Below are positions 1 to 8,682 of a DNA stretch of 64,000 nucleotides, in pieces (the stretch's first letter is position 1; each line of letters opens with the position of its first letter). This DNA is from JAJTFA01 sp051715425. Lineage in GTDB: Bacteria; Bacteroidota; Bacteroidia; UKL13-3. The notes below the pieces were generated by a model. The model saw only the letters and a program-made list of their open reading frames with translations. It had not been told where the DNA came from and did no database searches. The stretch is from assembly GCA_051715425.1 (NCBI GenBank), contig JBPXJS010000023.1, positions 62,001 to 126,000 of the forward strand. The letters run 5' to 3'. The position numbers were made by a program, and so were the translations under genes.

Positions 1-1
1 G

Positions 2-601
2 GATCTGATTTTTCTCGATATTCAGATGCCCAAAATAAATGGTTTTGAAATGCTTGAATTAATTGAACAACCTCCTGCCGTAATTTTCACAACTGCATTT
101 GATGAGTTTGCCATGAAAGCATTTGATGCCAGTGCTGTTGATTATTTATTAAAACCATTTGGCAAAGACCGTTTTGATAAAGCGCTTCAAAAATGGCTTC
201 AACAAACCCAAACTGAAACACCACAGCGTGCGGTGGAACAATTACTAAATAACTCACAAAAACAACCGGAGGAACAACAACGTGTGGTAGTAAAAAACGG
301 GAGTAATATCCGCATTATTCCCGTTACTGATATTTTTTACTTTGAAGCTTATGACGATTACGTAAAAATTTTCACCAAAGACGGTTACACCCTAAAGAAA
401 AAAACCATGAGCCATTTTGAGCAGGTGCTAGACCCTTCTCAGTTTGTTCGTGTACACCGTTCATTTATCGTTCAGATCCCACAGATTACCAAAATTGAGC
501 CCTATGAGAAAGACGGCCATATAGCCTTGTTAAAGAACGGTGCCAAAATTCCGCTTAGCAGAAGTGGATACAGCAGATTAAAAGAAGTGCTCGGGGTATA
601 G
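2..601 (+). CDS. LytTR-family response regulator, 5' partial
   Basis: A two-component response regulator whose beginning lies before the window. Read in frame from base 2 it starts DLIFLDIQMP, and the Asp before IQMP is the expected phosphoacceptor of a receiver domain. The receiver continues through TTAFDEFAMKAF and ends with the conserved Lys-Pro of LLKPFG. A Gln-rich linker follows, then a complete LytTR DNA-binding domain (RVVVKNG, DIFYFEAYDDYVKIF, VRVHRSFIV) that runs to the stop. Proteins of this class usually pair with a membrane LytS/YehU-type histidine kinase; none is visible here, so any partner gene would be upstream. The gene ends at a strong hairpin terminator shared with the convergent adhesin gene. 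Family assignment is firm; the regulated genes are unknown. Confidence 0.95.
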   Translation, partial: DLIFLDIQMPKINGFEMLELIEQPPAVIFTTAFDEFAMKAFDASAVDYLLKPFGKDRFDKALQKWLQQTQTETPQRAVEQLLNNSQKQPEEQQRVVVKNGSNIRIIPVTDIFYFEAYDDYVKIFTKDGYTLKKKTMSHFEQVLDPSQFVRVHRSFIVQIPQITKIEPYEKDGHIALLKNGAKIPLSRSGYSRLKEVLGV

Positions 602-651
602 TTGTTACCCCTTAACCAAACAAGCTTTTTCCTGATCATATTACCCATAAA

Positions 652-690
652 AAAACCCGGCCTCATAGAAGCCGGGTTTTCTTTTTATTG
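652..690. terminator. Bidirectional intrinsic terminator
   Basis: A perfect 10-bp stem (AAAACCCGGC at 652-661 with GCCGGGTTTT at 671-680) encloses a 9-base loop. It is followed by a T-rich tail on the + strand and preceded by a run of A (649-655) that gives a T tail on the - strand. It lies between the convergent response regulator and adhesin genes and can serve both. Confidence 0.9.
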
Positions 691-701
691 GTAAAGTATG
701 A

Positions 702-3700
702 TTACCTGATTAAGGTTACAGTTCCTGTTACACTTGTAGGATCCTGAGCTCTTAGCTGATAGTTAAAGATGAAGTAATAAACACCTGCAGGACACTCTCC
801 GCCATCATTCATATCCTTTCCGTTCCATGTTTTGGTCTTATCTCTACTTTCAAACACCTTATTACCCCAGCGATTAAATATTTGCAGATCATACTTATCC
901 TCTCCTTCAATATCAATCATAAAGTTATCATTGCTTCCATCACCATTTGGTGTATATACATTTGGAATTTTAATCCGTGTAATAAAGAGGTTTGTAATCA
1001 CTCTGCATACAGTATCCACACAATCGGATGGAGGCGAAATATGCCATGCCTTCAGACAGATTTTAAATGAACCTGTATCGTTTTTCAGGTCAAACTCAAA
1101 ATCAGGATCGCTCAGGTTGCCTGTTTTAGGATTAGCTCCTCCTTTAATTTCACCATCTTTAGGAACATAAACAGAACCATCCATATTATACATAGTCCAT
1201 TCAAACACATCTGAATTCTGAACAGGTACATTGGTTGTATTTACCATGGTAAACTTAGCCGAGTTCTGATCAACCCTTACGGTATCAAATTTTGGTGTTG
1301 GTTTAACCACAGTAACCCATGATGTATCCCTTACAATACAATTTGCCTCTGCGCCAAGTGGTATCTGATTCGGATCAAATCCTCTTGGTATTGATTGAAC
1401 GGAGAACCGTCCTATAGAGTCAAAGTTGAACTGAACATTATCCGGAGCTGGTATGGTATGCTGTATACTATCAAGGAATATAGAATCCCCTCTTAGCCTC
1501 GAATATGTAAACTTAGTAAAGGCGTTATCTGAAGTATTATCGAATCTCACCGGATTACCCACACAAATGGTTGTATCATTTGGACTCAATATATTTCTGT
1601 ATTTCTTCACATAAATTTTTATTGGCTTATTTAATAAAGCCCCGGTTAAAGGATCCGTAGCAGTATCAGGGAATATAGAAGGTAAACACAATGTAGAGTT
1701 CGGGAACACGGCATCACGTCCTACTGCAAGTATGCTAAACACCCCAGAATCAACATATGTATGCTCCACAGTATCTCTTCTGCCCAGAACGCTGGTTGGA
1801 GAAGAACCCGGATCACCCCAATAGATAATTGTTTCTCTTGTAGGGGTATCAGCAGGATCCTGCATTCCTATTGAGTCAGCCTGATTCCAGATTCTGATTT
1901 TAAGAGGAGCGCAACCTAAAGTATCGCTCATCAGTTCAAACCTTGGACGTGGACCTTTAACATAAATAGTTTGGTAAGCGGAGTCGCTGCACCCTTGTTC
2001 AGTTGTTACTTTTAACTTAACCGTAAACTCTCCGTATGATCTATATGGCCAGCTGGCCTTTTTAGGTTTGAAAATATCATAACCCTGTGGAGTTATTGTA
2101 TCAACTTTGTTTTCTCCAAACCACCAGAAGTTGTGTATAATGTTGTCTAATGTTCCCACTCCCGGAGCTAAATAAGAAGAGTCCATTACATTAAAGATCT
2201 CGGTACAGTTGAATATTTTCTTAGTGAATTCCTGACTTGCAAAAGGCCTTACAATGTTCAACCACCTTACACAGGTATCTCTAAAACCTAAACTGTCTAT
2301 GGTATACATGGTAACTGTGAAGCGACCGTAAGAGCCATATTTATGTGAAGGGTTAACTCCCTGTACAATTGGTGTTCCATCTCCGAAATCCCAGAAAATG
2401 CGCTCATTAAAAATACTATCCACCCTAACTGTTAATTTATACTTATAACTAGGTTGGAAAACCTGCCATGGCGGTGCCGGTAAAAACGATAAATCCCTGC
2501 CTACCCCATTTTCATCATACCTGTACATGGTATCCGTAAAGAATGTTCCCTTAAAATGAGGATTAAAGAGACCACTATGCTCCCAAAAATCTGCCGTATC
2601 AATATGCATGCCGTCAAAGGGAGGAGTGCCAACAACTACAGGTACCGTTGCAAGGTATCTGCTCATGGTTAAGTTTGGATTTCCATTTGTAGGATCACTC
2701 AAAGAACAATCATACCTCCAGTAATGAACAGAATCTCTAAAAAACACTTCCTCATTCTCACAGAAAATAGTATCTGGTTCATTTTTTCCATTGTATATTT
2801 TAAACGTATCAACTATTCCAATTACAACAGGTATATTATAATCCTGCAAACATTCTTTGGTAGATGCAATAACGTGTTGAACTAATGTTCTGGTAGACAA
2901 ATCATTACTTCCTGTAGCCTCCCAGCTCGACCGGACGAATTTGTGTTTGACCGGCAGGAACATCATAGCCGTATCTGCAATATAAAACTGAGGATTAGCC
3001 TTAGGTAAACCCGTACAGTAATCTGTTACATCATATGGCACTTGAACAAAATAGCCAGGTGTGCGCGGTTGTAGCCCATCCGTAGCGCCAATGCCTGATG
3101 CCCTGATAGGGAATACGGTAGAGTCAATAACTATACTAAGTAATTTATCAATATTATACCTTACCCTGCGCATTCCATTTACAAAATACCCATCTGTAAT
3201 TGGTGTTGGATAATACTTAAACGAGTCCACAGTTACTGTTCCATCTCCCCATTCCCATGCACTGTAGGCAATACTATCCATAATACTATCCAGATAAATG
3301 GCTGTAATCTCATCTCCTTTGCCCCTTAAGCGGCATGTAAGAGGTTGCCCGTTACCGGCCAGAATAGGAGCGGTAAATAATGCTGTTGGAGACACATCAA
3401 ACTGTGCATCCAAATTCATAATACGCACAAAGTTATGGTACCAAACTTCCTGTGTTTTAGAGTTAGCATGATTACAATCTACATAGTCAATATAGTAGTG
3501 GGTATTGGCAGAATTTCTTGCAATGGTATCTGTGTAAGCATAATTATATACAACAAACTGAGGATTACCTGCAAGCGTAAGCGGACTTGTTGGCGGGCCA
3601 GGAGGATTTGCAGGCATGCCCACAACCCAAGGATCTGTAGATAGTACTTTTTGGCTGCCTTTATAATTATTCGGGTTAGCTTGAAAAAGGTTAATGGCAA

Positions 3701-6700
3701 CAGAATCCCTTTTGGTTTTGCAACCACAACCTATTTGAATACCTACTGTAATCCAACCACCTAATGTATCGGCAGGCGGAGGGAAATTAAATGCTGAATT
3801 TGGACCGGCATTAAAACCAAAATGCCATATCGCTCTGGTTCCTCCCGGACTTGTCCAAGGGCAAGGAGGAATCGGTCTGGCGTTTGGACACGTATTAAAG
3901 GTAGGCCTTATTAATCCTCCGGGAGTGACACCCCCGTTAAATCCAGTCCAACCATCTATAACACAAGGCGTATTATCCTTTCTATCTGCAATGGAATCCA
4001 CATTAAATAAAATATGTGTTTGGCCGCAATTAGGAACCACTCCCGGATAAGATCCTGTACCAGCCAGGCTAAACTCCACAAAAGCACCTTTACCTGTTCC
4101 AAGATCACCAGGGCACTCTTTACCTCTTTTTCCAAGGCCATAAGGGCTTGATTTACCAAGAGCTAATTGTACGGTAGATTCTCCATTACAATCAAAATTA
4201 TCGAGTGCTAACGAGTCATCAACAAGGCTATGCCCAGGAGGCGGTTGATCCAATCCTTGTGCCCTTTGAGGGTGGCCAGACTCATGATTGAGTGTATCCT
4301 GAAGCTTAAGTCTTACAGTAAGACAACGTTGAGTAACTCTGGTAAACACATAATGATAGAATGTCATAAATGTTCCGGGAACAATATCACTTCCGTTTAC
4401 GGTATAGGTATTACCGTTATAGGTATATGTGATACTGGTGGAAGGCCTTATAGTTCCTCCATCCAATATTACGTAAGGGTTATCGCCACGGTTTATTGAC
4501 CATGGATCAGGTACCCTTCGGATATTAATAGGATCTCCTGGATTAATAGTAGTTGGCCAAAAGGCTTGCCCAAAGGTATCTACCCTTGCCCATGCCTGAC
4601 CATTGGTAATACCAGGTGCTGTTGACAATCTGTTTGCAACCGGATCCCAATACATTGGGCTGCTGGAATTGGCATCTGCAAGCCAATCTTTTCCGTTCTG
4701 ATAATAAGAAAATACGGTATCCCAATTTGTGTACGTATGCCTTGGCAAAGTATCGTGAGACCATTTACAGTTTACCCTTCCCGGGTAGGTTTTTCCATTG
4801 TAAATATAGAAGTGGTCGCTGTTTCTCTCCTGCATTACCGCTCCATTTGGATGTGGCCCCCAGCCTGCTGCCGGTGGAAATCCCGCTTTAGGTCGGGAGA
4901 AAGAAGTACAAATAGGTGCATAATCATCATCAAAATCCCAACGCCTCCATATTTTGCGAGACTTCCAGTATAAAGAAGTGTTCACAAAATCAACAGTATA
5001 AGAAGGGCCGCACTGGTTTTTTTGCCATCCCTTTAACGTAATTTGTGCAGGTGAATTTTCAATTCTGGCAAATGGTCCGGTAACTTCAACCCCATATCCT
5101 GTTTGAGTAGTAACATTATTCATCATAGGAGTATAGATTCCGAATGAATCATTCTTTACTCCATTAACATCCTTAATAATCGGACCATCAGGCAGCCAGA
5201 AAACAGGTCTTGGGTAGCGGCCTACATAAGAATACACCGTATCACCAGTGTGTATTATTTTCCGGGAACTTTGAGCGGATGACTTGCGGAAAGTAAGGAT
5301 AAATGTCTCAGGAACCTTTGCCGAGTCGGGTAAGGTTATTCCGTTTATCACCTTTGTCATCATTACCCTCAGGCTATCTTTGGTTTTATACTCGTATAGA
5401 GAATCATTAAGCTCCTTGAAAAAACCTTTGTATGATGGGTTTCTGTAAAGCATAATGCTGTCATCAACAAAAATCGGATTTCCAAATGCGTATGGAACTA
5501 CCTGAGTAGGAATTGGCGGACCAGGAGGGGTATTTGGCCCCCAATCATTATCTGCCGGAGCAGTTCCGTAAGGTAATAACAAACTGTCGAATCTGAAACT
5601 TGGTGTTACTGCAGAGTGGTAGTAAAAAGTAGTATCAAAACCAGGTCCGCAAATATTTTTAATTGTGATGGAAGGAAAGAATGCCCCCATAGACGAATAA
5701 GCATGACATACACTCCAGGCATTTGAATCCAGGTTAGTTGGTTGCGGGTTGTTAGGATCTCCAAAATCCCATACAAAATCTCCGGAACCAGGAGCAGCAA
5801 GTGTGATCGGAGTCATTCTGAAACAGATTTCTGTTGCGCTCATGCTCTGAACACAAACGGTATCAGCATGGGTTCCTGTTGTGCTGTCTCCTTTATAAGT
5901 AGTTATATCAAACTCAAAAGTAATATTTGAAGGAAGAGGTTTTTGAGAGTTTGCTTGGGTTTTTCTTAAACTGTCAGTACAATTGGTTAAATCAACAAGT
6001 GTAAGTTTTGGTGAAAAAACTCCATTTCTTGTATAGCAATGGTATACCCGATAAAACCTGGAGCTATCCGTTCCGAAGGGAGTTGAACCAATGTATTGAC
6101 TAGGTGGGTTTTGATTATTAACCTGACTATAAGGGGCATTTGCAGAAACCTTTGCTGTTCCATCGCCAAAATCCCACTCATATCTTAGTGTTTTATCATG
6201 TGTAACAGGACTTAGATTGGTAAACCAGTAACAAGATTTAAAACAAGGTCCGGTTGAATCCTGCCAGTCAAAATCAGGAGTTATATTTTGATTTACAGTT
6301 AGTGCGTTGGTAATAACAGTATCCTTGCGACAACCTCTATCATCAACAGCACGTAAAAACACATTGTATGTGCCTGGTGCATTGTACTTGTGGCAGATGA
6401 TGCCCGTATTAAAAGTAGAATCACCCTGAGCATCTCCCCAGTTCCATACAAAAGAACTTAAAGGGTTGCTTGGTGTACTTGGGTTTTGAATACTGCTATT
6501 TAAAAAACAAAAGTTATTCCCCCTGAAACACTGCACCCCAACTGATGCCAGAGAGGGTATTGGAATTGGTCTGAAGTATACATTAAAAGAAACATCCGGA
6601 GAAGTAACCGTTGCAGAATTACTCAGGGTAACCACAACCTTTGTTGTATACACTCCACCGGTGAGCGGGAAAGACGGATAATCAACAGTGGCATTTGATG

Positions 6701-6917
6701 AGTTGATTACACTGGCACTTGTACCATTAATAAAGAACTCAAACTTGGTTGGTACAACACCGGAAGGAAGTGCGGCAACCACACCTCTTAGCACAGGCTG
6801 TTCACCATCGCAAATAACCGCAGGGTTAGCGGTAACACTGGCTGTTTGCGCACGGAGTTCTGCCGAATAAAAAACTCCGGTCAGGATTAGCAATAAAAGT
6901 AGTTTAAGTTGCTTCAT
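702..6917 (-). CDS. Giant PKD-repeat surface adhesin with type IX secretion C-terminal domain
   Basis: A secreted protein of about 2,071 residues. I chose the ATG at 6917 because it begins MKQLKLLLLLILTG, a clear Sec signal peptide ending near AELRAQ; the reading frame stays open 38 codons further upstream (to 7031), but that extension would bury the signal. Many PKD-like beta-sandwich units can be seen by their W-x-FGDG cores, at roughly residues 162, 247, 382, 1224, 1509, 1597 and 1700; long stretches between them are hard to assign and rich in Pro, Asp, Tyr and Cys. The last ~85 residues (NVYTPNGDGSND ... FNRWGNKVFES ... ECPAGVYYF) form the gliding-motility-associated C-terminal domain, which in Bacteroidota directs export by the type IX system and attachment to the cell surface. 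It is the third gene behind an ECF sigma factor and a membrane protein with a closely similar C-terminus. A role in adhesion is inferred from architecture; the ligand is unknown. Confidence 0.9.
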   Translation of the reverse strand: MKQLKLLLLLILTGVFYSAELRAQTASVTANPAVICDGEQPVLRGVVAALPSGVVPTKFEFFINGTSASVINSSNATVDYPSFPLTGGVYTTKVVVTLSNSATVTSPDVSFNVYFRPIPIPSLASVGVQCFRGNNFCFLNSSIQNPSTPSNPLSSFVWNWGDAQGDSTFNTGIICHKYNAPGTYNVFLRAVDDRGCRKDTVITNALTVNQNITPDFDWQDSTGPCFKSCYWFTNLSPVTHDKTLRYEWDFGDGTAKVSANAPYSQVNNQNPPSQYIGSTPFGTDSSRFYRVYHCYTRNGVFSPKLTLVDLTNCTDSLRKTQANSQKPLPSNITFEFDITTYKGDSTTGTHADTVCVQSMSATEICFRMTPITLAAPGSGDFVWDFGDPNNPQPTNLDSNAWSVCHAYSSMGAFFPSITIKNICGPGFDTTFYYHSAVTPSFRFDSLLLPYGTAPADNDWGPNTPPGPPIPTQVVPYAFGNPIFVDDSIMLYRNPSYKGFFKELNDSLYEYKTKDSLRVMMTKVINGITLPDSAKVPETFILTFRKSSAQSSRKIIHTGDTVYSYVGRYPRPVFWLPDGPIIKDVNGVKNDSFGIYTPMMNNVTTQTGYGVEVTGPFARIENSPAQITLKGWQKNQCGPSYTVDFVNTSLYWKSRKIWRRWDFDDDYAPICTSFSRPKAGFPPAAGWGPHPNGAVMQERNSDHFYIYNGKTYPGRVNCKWSHDTLPRHTYTNWDTVFSYYQNGKDWLADANSSSPMYWDPVANRLSTAPGITNGQAWARVDTFGQAFWPTTINPGDPINIRRVPDPWSINRGDNPYVILDGGTIRPSTSITYTYNGNTYTVNGSDIVPGTFMTFYHYVFTRVTQRCLTVRLKLQDTLNHESGHPQRAQGLDQPPPGHSLVDDSLALDNFDCNGESTVQLALGKSSPYGLGKRGKECPGDLGTGKGAFVEFSLAGTGSYPGVVPNCGQTHILFNVDSIADRKDNTPCVIDGWTGFNGGVTPGGLIRPTFNTCPNARPIPPCPWTSPGGTRAIWHFGFNAGPNSAFNFPPPADTLGGWITVGIQIGCGCKTKRDSVAINLFQANPNNYKGSQKVLSTDPWVVGMPANPPGPPTSPLTLAGNPQFVVYNYAYTDTIARNSANTHYYIDYVDCNHANSKTQEVWYHNFVRIMNLDAQFDVSPTALFTAPILAGNGQPLTCRLRGKGDEITAIYLDSIMDSIAYSAWEWGDGTVTVDSFKYYPTPITDGYFVNGMRRVRYNIDKLLSIVIDSTVFPIRASGIGATDGLQPRTPGYFVQVPYDVTDYCTGLPKANPQFYIADTAMMFLPVKHKFVRSSWEATGSNDLSTRTLVQHVIASTKECLQDYNIPVVIGIVDTFKIYNGKNEPDTIFCENEEVFFRDSVHYWRYDCSLSDPTNGNPNLTMSRYLATVPVVVGTPPFDGMHIDTADFWEHSGLFNPHFKGTFFTDTMYRYDENGVGRDLSFLPAPPWQVFQPSYKYKLTVRVDSIFNERIFWDFGDGTPIVQGVNPSHKYGSYGRFTVTMYTIDSLGFRDTCVRWLNIVRPFASQEFTKKIFNCTEIFNVMDSSYLAPGVGTLDNIIHNFWWFGENKVDTITPQGYDIFKPKKASWPYRSYGEFTVKLKVTTEQGCSDSAYQTIYVKGPRPRFELMSDTLGCAPLKIRIWNQADSIGMQDPADTPTRETIIYWGDPGSSPTSVLGRRDTVEHTYVDSGVFSILAVGRDAVFPNSTLCLPSIFPDTATDPLTGALLNKPIKIYVKKYRNILSPNDTTICVGNPVRFDNTSDNAFTKFTYSRLRGDSIFLDSIQHTIPAPDNVQFNFDSIGRFSVQSIPRGFDPNQIPLGAEANCIVRDTSWVTVVKPTPKFDTVRVDQNSAKFTMVNTTNVPVQNSDVFEWTMYNMDGSVYVPKDGEIKGGANPKTGNLSDPDFEFDLKNDTGSFKICLKAWHISPPSDCVDTVCRVITNLFITRIKIPNVYTPNGDGSNDNFMIDIEGEDKYDLQIFNRWGNKVFESRDKTKTWNGKDMNDGGECPAGVYYFIFNYQLRAQDPTSVTGTVTLIR

Positions 6918-6939
6918 AGTTTTTGGGGTTGCTTGTTTT

Positions 6940-6961
6940 AAGCAGCTTTCACCTCCTGCTT
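6940..6961 (-). other. Leader hairpin carrying a Shine-Dalgarno-like loop
   Basis: In the ~120-base leader between the membrane-protein gene and the preferred adhesin start, the - strand can fold a 6-bp stem (AAGCAG with CTGCTT). Its 10-base loop contains GAGGTGAAAG, and AGGAGGT spans the stem-loop border. It lies more than 20 bases before the chosen ATG, too far for a normal ribosome-binding site. It may be accidental. Confidence 0.25.
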
Positions 6962-7037
6962 GGCAGTGCAAAAGCATTTTTTGGTTTTTAAACAGATTTG
7001 CTAACATATACTTAATATTTATTAATTTCAATTTTTT

Positions 7038-7997
7038 TTATCGGAACAGGCAAATTTTACCTGATACCTGCTCTGATTCCTCCTGCCCGTTTAAACGATA
7101 TCGCAACGTATAGAAATACCAGCCCTTAGGACATTCTTCCCCGTTTTTCATATTACGCCCATTCCAGGTTTTTTCCTTGCTGTCACTTTCAAAAACAACT
7201 TTTCCGTTCCGGTCAAGAATCATCAGCCTGAAAGATGCTTCGTTTTCTATTTCAATTACAAAGTTTTCATTAACCTGATCCATGCCATCGGGTGAAAAAG
7301 ATCCGGGGATAACGGGCTTATAAAACTCTCCATCGGTTGCATCAAGTGGCCCTTTGTACTCTGTTTTGTTCTGTTCTGTTTTGACCTGTTCTGTTCTGCT
7401 ATTCTCAGGTAATGAGGCATGAACTTCATTTTTGGCCTGCTGAGCAGCCTGATTTCCAATAACCGGGGTTTCAACTTTCACCACTTTGTCCTGGGTTTCA
7501 ACAGTTGGTTGCGTATTTGTTTCTTTGTTAACCTTGTCCTTCACTTCTTTTTGCTGAGTTTTAGGAGCTTCTTTTACTTTACTTCCCTTTTTTTCCGCTC
7601 CTTTCTTTTTCTCCTTAGACACTGTTACCTGAGTTTGTTTCTTGTTTTCCGCAACCTGTTCAGTAGTCTCTACAGCATTAGTTGGGGTTGAAGAAATAAC
7701 AGGCATTTGCTCGGCTACCGGCTCTGATAAAACCGGCTTGTCTGCAACAACCTGTTGCGGAGTAGCTGCTGGAGCAAAGTAGTTATAGGCTATCAAAGCC
7801 CCTGCAGTAATAGCAATACCAGCCACAGTAGCAATTATTTTACCGGACAAAAGACCAGTCTTTACTGCGGTAGCCGTTGTAGTTACAGAAGATGTCTGAA
7901 CAGCCTGCTCTATTCCGCTCCATACATCCGGAGCATCAGGAGTAAAGTTGTCAAATTCCTGTTTCAGTAACTCATCAATATTATTTTTTGTGTTCAT
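7038..7997 (-). CDS. Membrane protein with anti-sigma-like N-terminus and type IX C-terminal domain
   Basis: A 319-residue protein starting directly after the stop of the ECF sigma gene (TAAATG on its strand), so the two are almost certainly co-translated. Residues 1-45 are acidic and predicted cytoplasmic (DELLKQEFDNFTPDAPDVW), of a type seen at the N-terminus of anti-sigma-like proteins of Bacteroidota. A single membrane segment follows at about 49-71 (IIATVAGIAITAGALIAYNYF), with no cleavable signal peptide. Residues ~75-230 are a Lys/Glu/Thr/Gln-rich, probably extended periplasmic linker. The last ~88 residues (SFSPDGMDQVNENFVI ... KTWNGRNMKNGEECP) are a gliding-motility-associated C-terminal domain, closest to that of the adhesin encoded next. 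The position beside the sigma factor suggests an anti-sigma role, but no standard zinc anti-sigma motif is visible. The mixture of domains is unusual. Confidence 0.8.
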   Translation of the reverse strand: MNTKNNIDELLKQEFDNFTPDAPDVWSGIEQAVQTSSVTTTATAVKTGLLSGKIIATVAGIAITAGALIAYNYFAPAATPQQVVADKPVLSEPVAEQMPVISSTPTNAVETTEQVAENKKQTQVTVSKEKKKGAEKKGSKVKEAPKTQQKEVKDKVNKETNTQPTVETQDKVVKVETPVIGNQAAQQAKNEVHASLPENSRTEQVKTEQNKTEYKGPLDATDGEFYKPVIPGSFSPDGMDQVNENFVIEIENEASFRLMILDRNGKVVFESDSKEKTWNGRNMKNGEECPKGWYFYTLRYRLNGQEESEQVSGKICLFR

Positions 7998-8540
7998 TTA
8001 GTTGATTTGCTGTTGTTTAATAAGAGCATCCTGCAATAAAACCCGTGCTCTTGATAATTGTGATTTTGAAGTTCCTTCACTTATTCCAAGCATTTCTGCA
8101 ATCTCTGCGTGTGAATACCCTTCTATAATATACATATTTAATACGGTACGATAACCCGGTGCCATTTTATTAAGCACCTCTAGTATTTCCTTTTTGCTGA
8201 TGTTTTCAAGTGTAAAATCATGGTGTGGATTATTATAAGCACTATCTACATCACTGTGGTTCATGTGGTTTTTATTAACCCGGTAAAACTCCAGAGCCGT
8301 GTTTACAAAAACCCTTTTCATCCACCCTTCAAAAGAACCACTGAAATTATACTGCCCCAGTTTGGTAAACACTTTTACAAAACCATCCTGAAGAATATCT
8401 TTTGCTTCCTCATATCCATTGCTATATCGAAGACAAACACCAAACATTATTCTTGCGTATTTTTCATAAAGCGTTTTTTGAGCCTTTCGGTCCCCTTGGA
8501 TACAATTGTTAATCAGTTCTTTTTCATTGAAATCGCTCAC
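7998..8540 (-). CDS. ECF RNA polymerase sigma factor
   Basis: A 180-residue group 4 sigma-70 factor. Region 2 (about residues 25-95) contains YEEAKDILQDGFVKVF and SFEGWMKRVFVNTALEF, which contact core polymerase and the -10 element. Region 4 (about 120-175) contains the helix-turn-helix YSHAEIAEMLGISEGTSKSQLSRAR, recognising the -35 element. The start is a GTG at 8540. Length is normal for the class. The next gene encodes a membrane protein with an anti-sigma-like N-terminus and the one after it a type IX-secreted adhesin, which makes this a candidate surface-signalling sigma factor. Its own regulon and any autoregulatory promoter cannot be read here. Confidence 0.95.
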   Translation of the reverse strand: MSDFNEKELINNCIQGDRKAQKTLYEKYARIMFGVCLRYSNGYEEAKDILQDGFVKVFTKLGQYNFSGSFEGWMKRVFVNTALEFYRVNKNHMNHSDVDSAYNNPHHDFTLENISKKEILEVLNKMAPGYRTVLNMYIIEGYSHAEIAEMLGISEGTSKSQLSRARVLLQDALIKQQQIN

Positions 8541-8682
8541 TTTTTCTACTCGGTTATTGTGTCAGACGGAATTGCATTGCCTTAGGTTGCAATTTTGAAA
8601 AAATAGTTAAAACTTTCTAAACGACATAGCCTTACACTAATTTAAACTGTACCTTAGTGGCATCACCATTTCGTGTAATATT

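Noticed and set aside
7360..7402. Possible microsatellite of TGTTC/TTCTG repeats
   Set aside because: The repeats lie inside the coding region and reflect a Glu/Gln/Lys/Thr-rich linker; copies are irregular, so phase variation is not supported.
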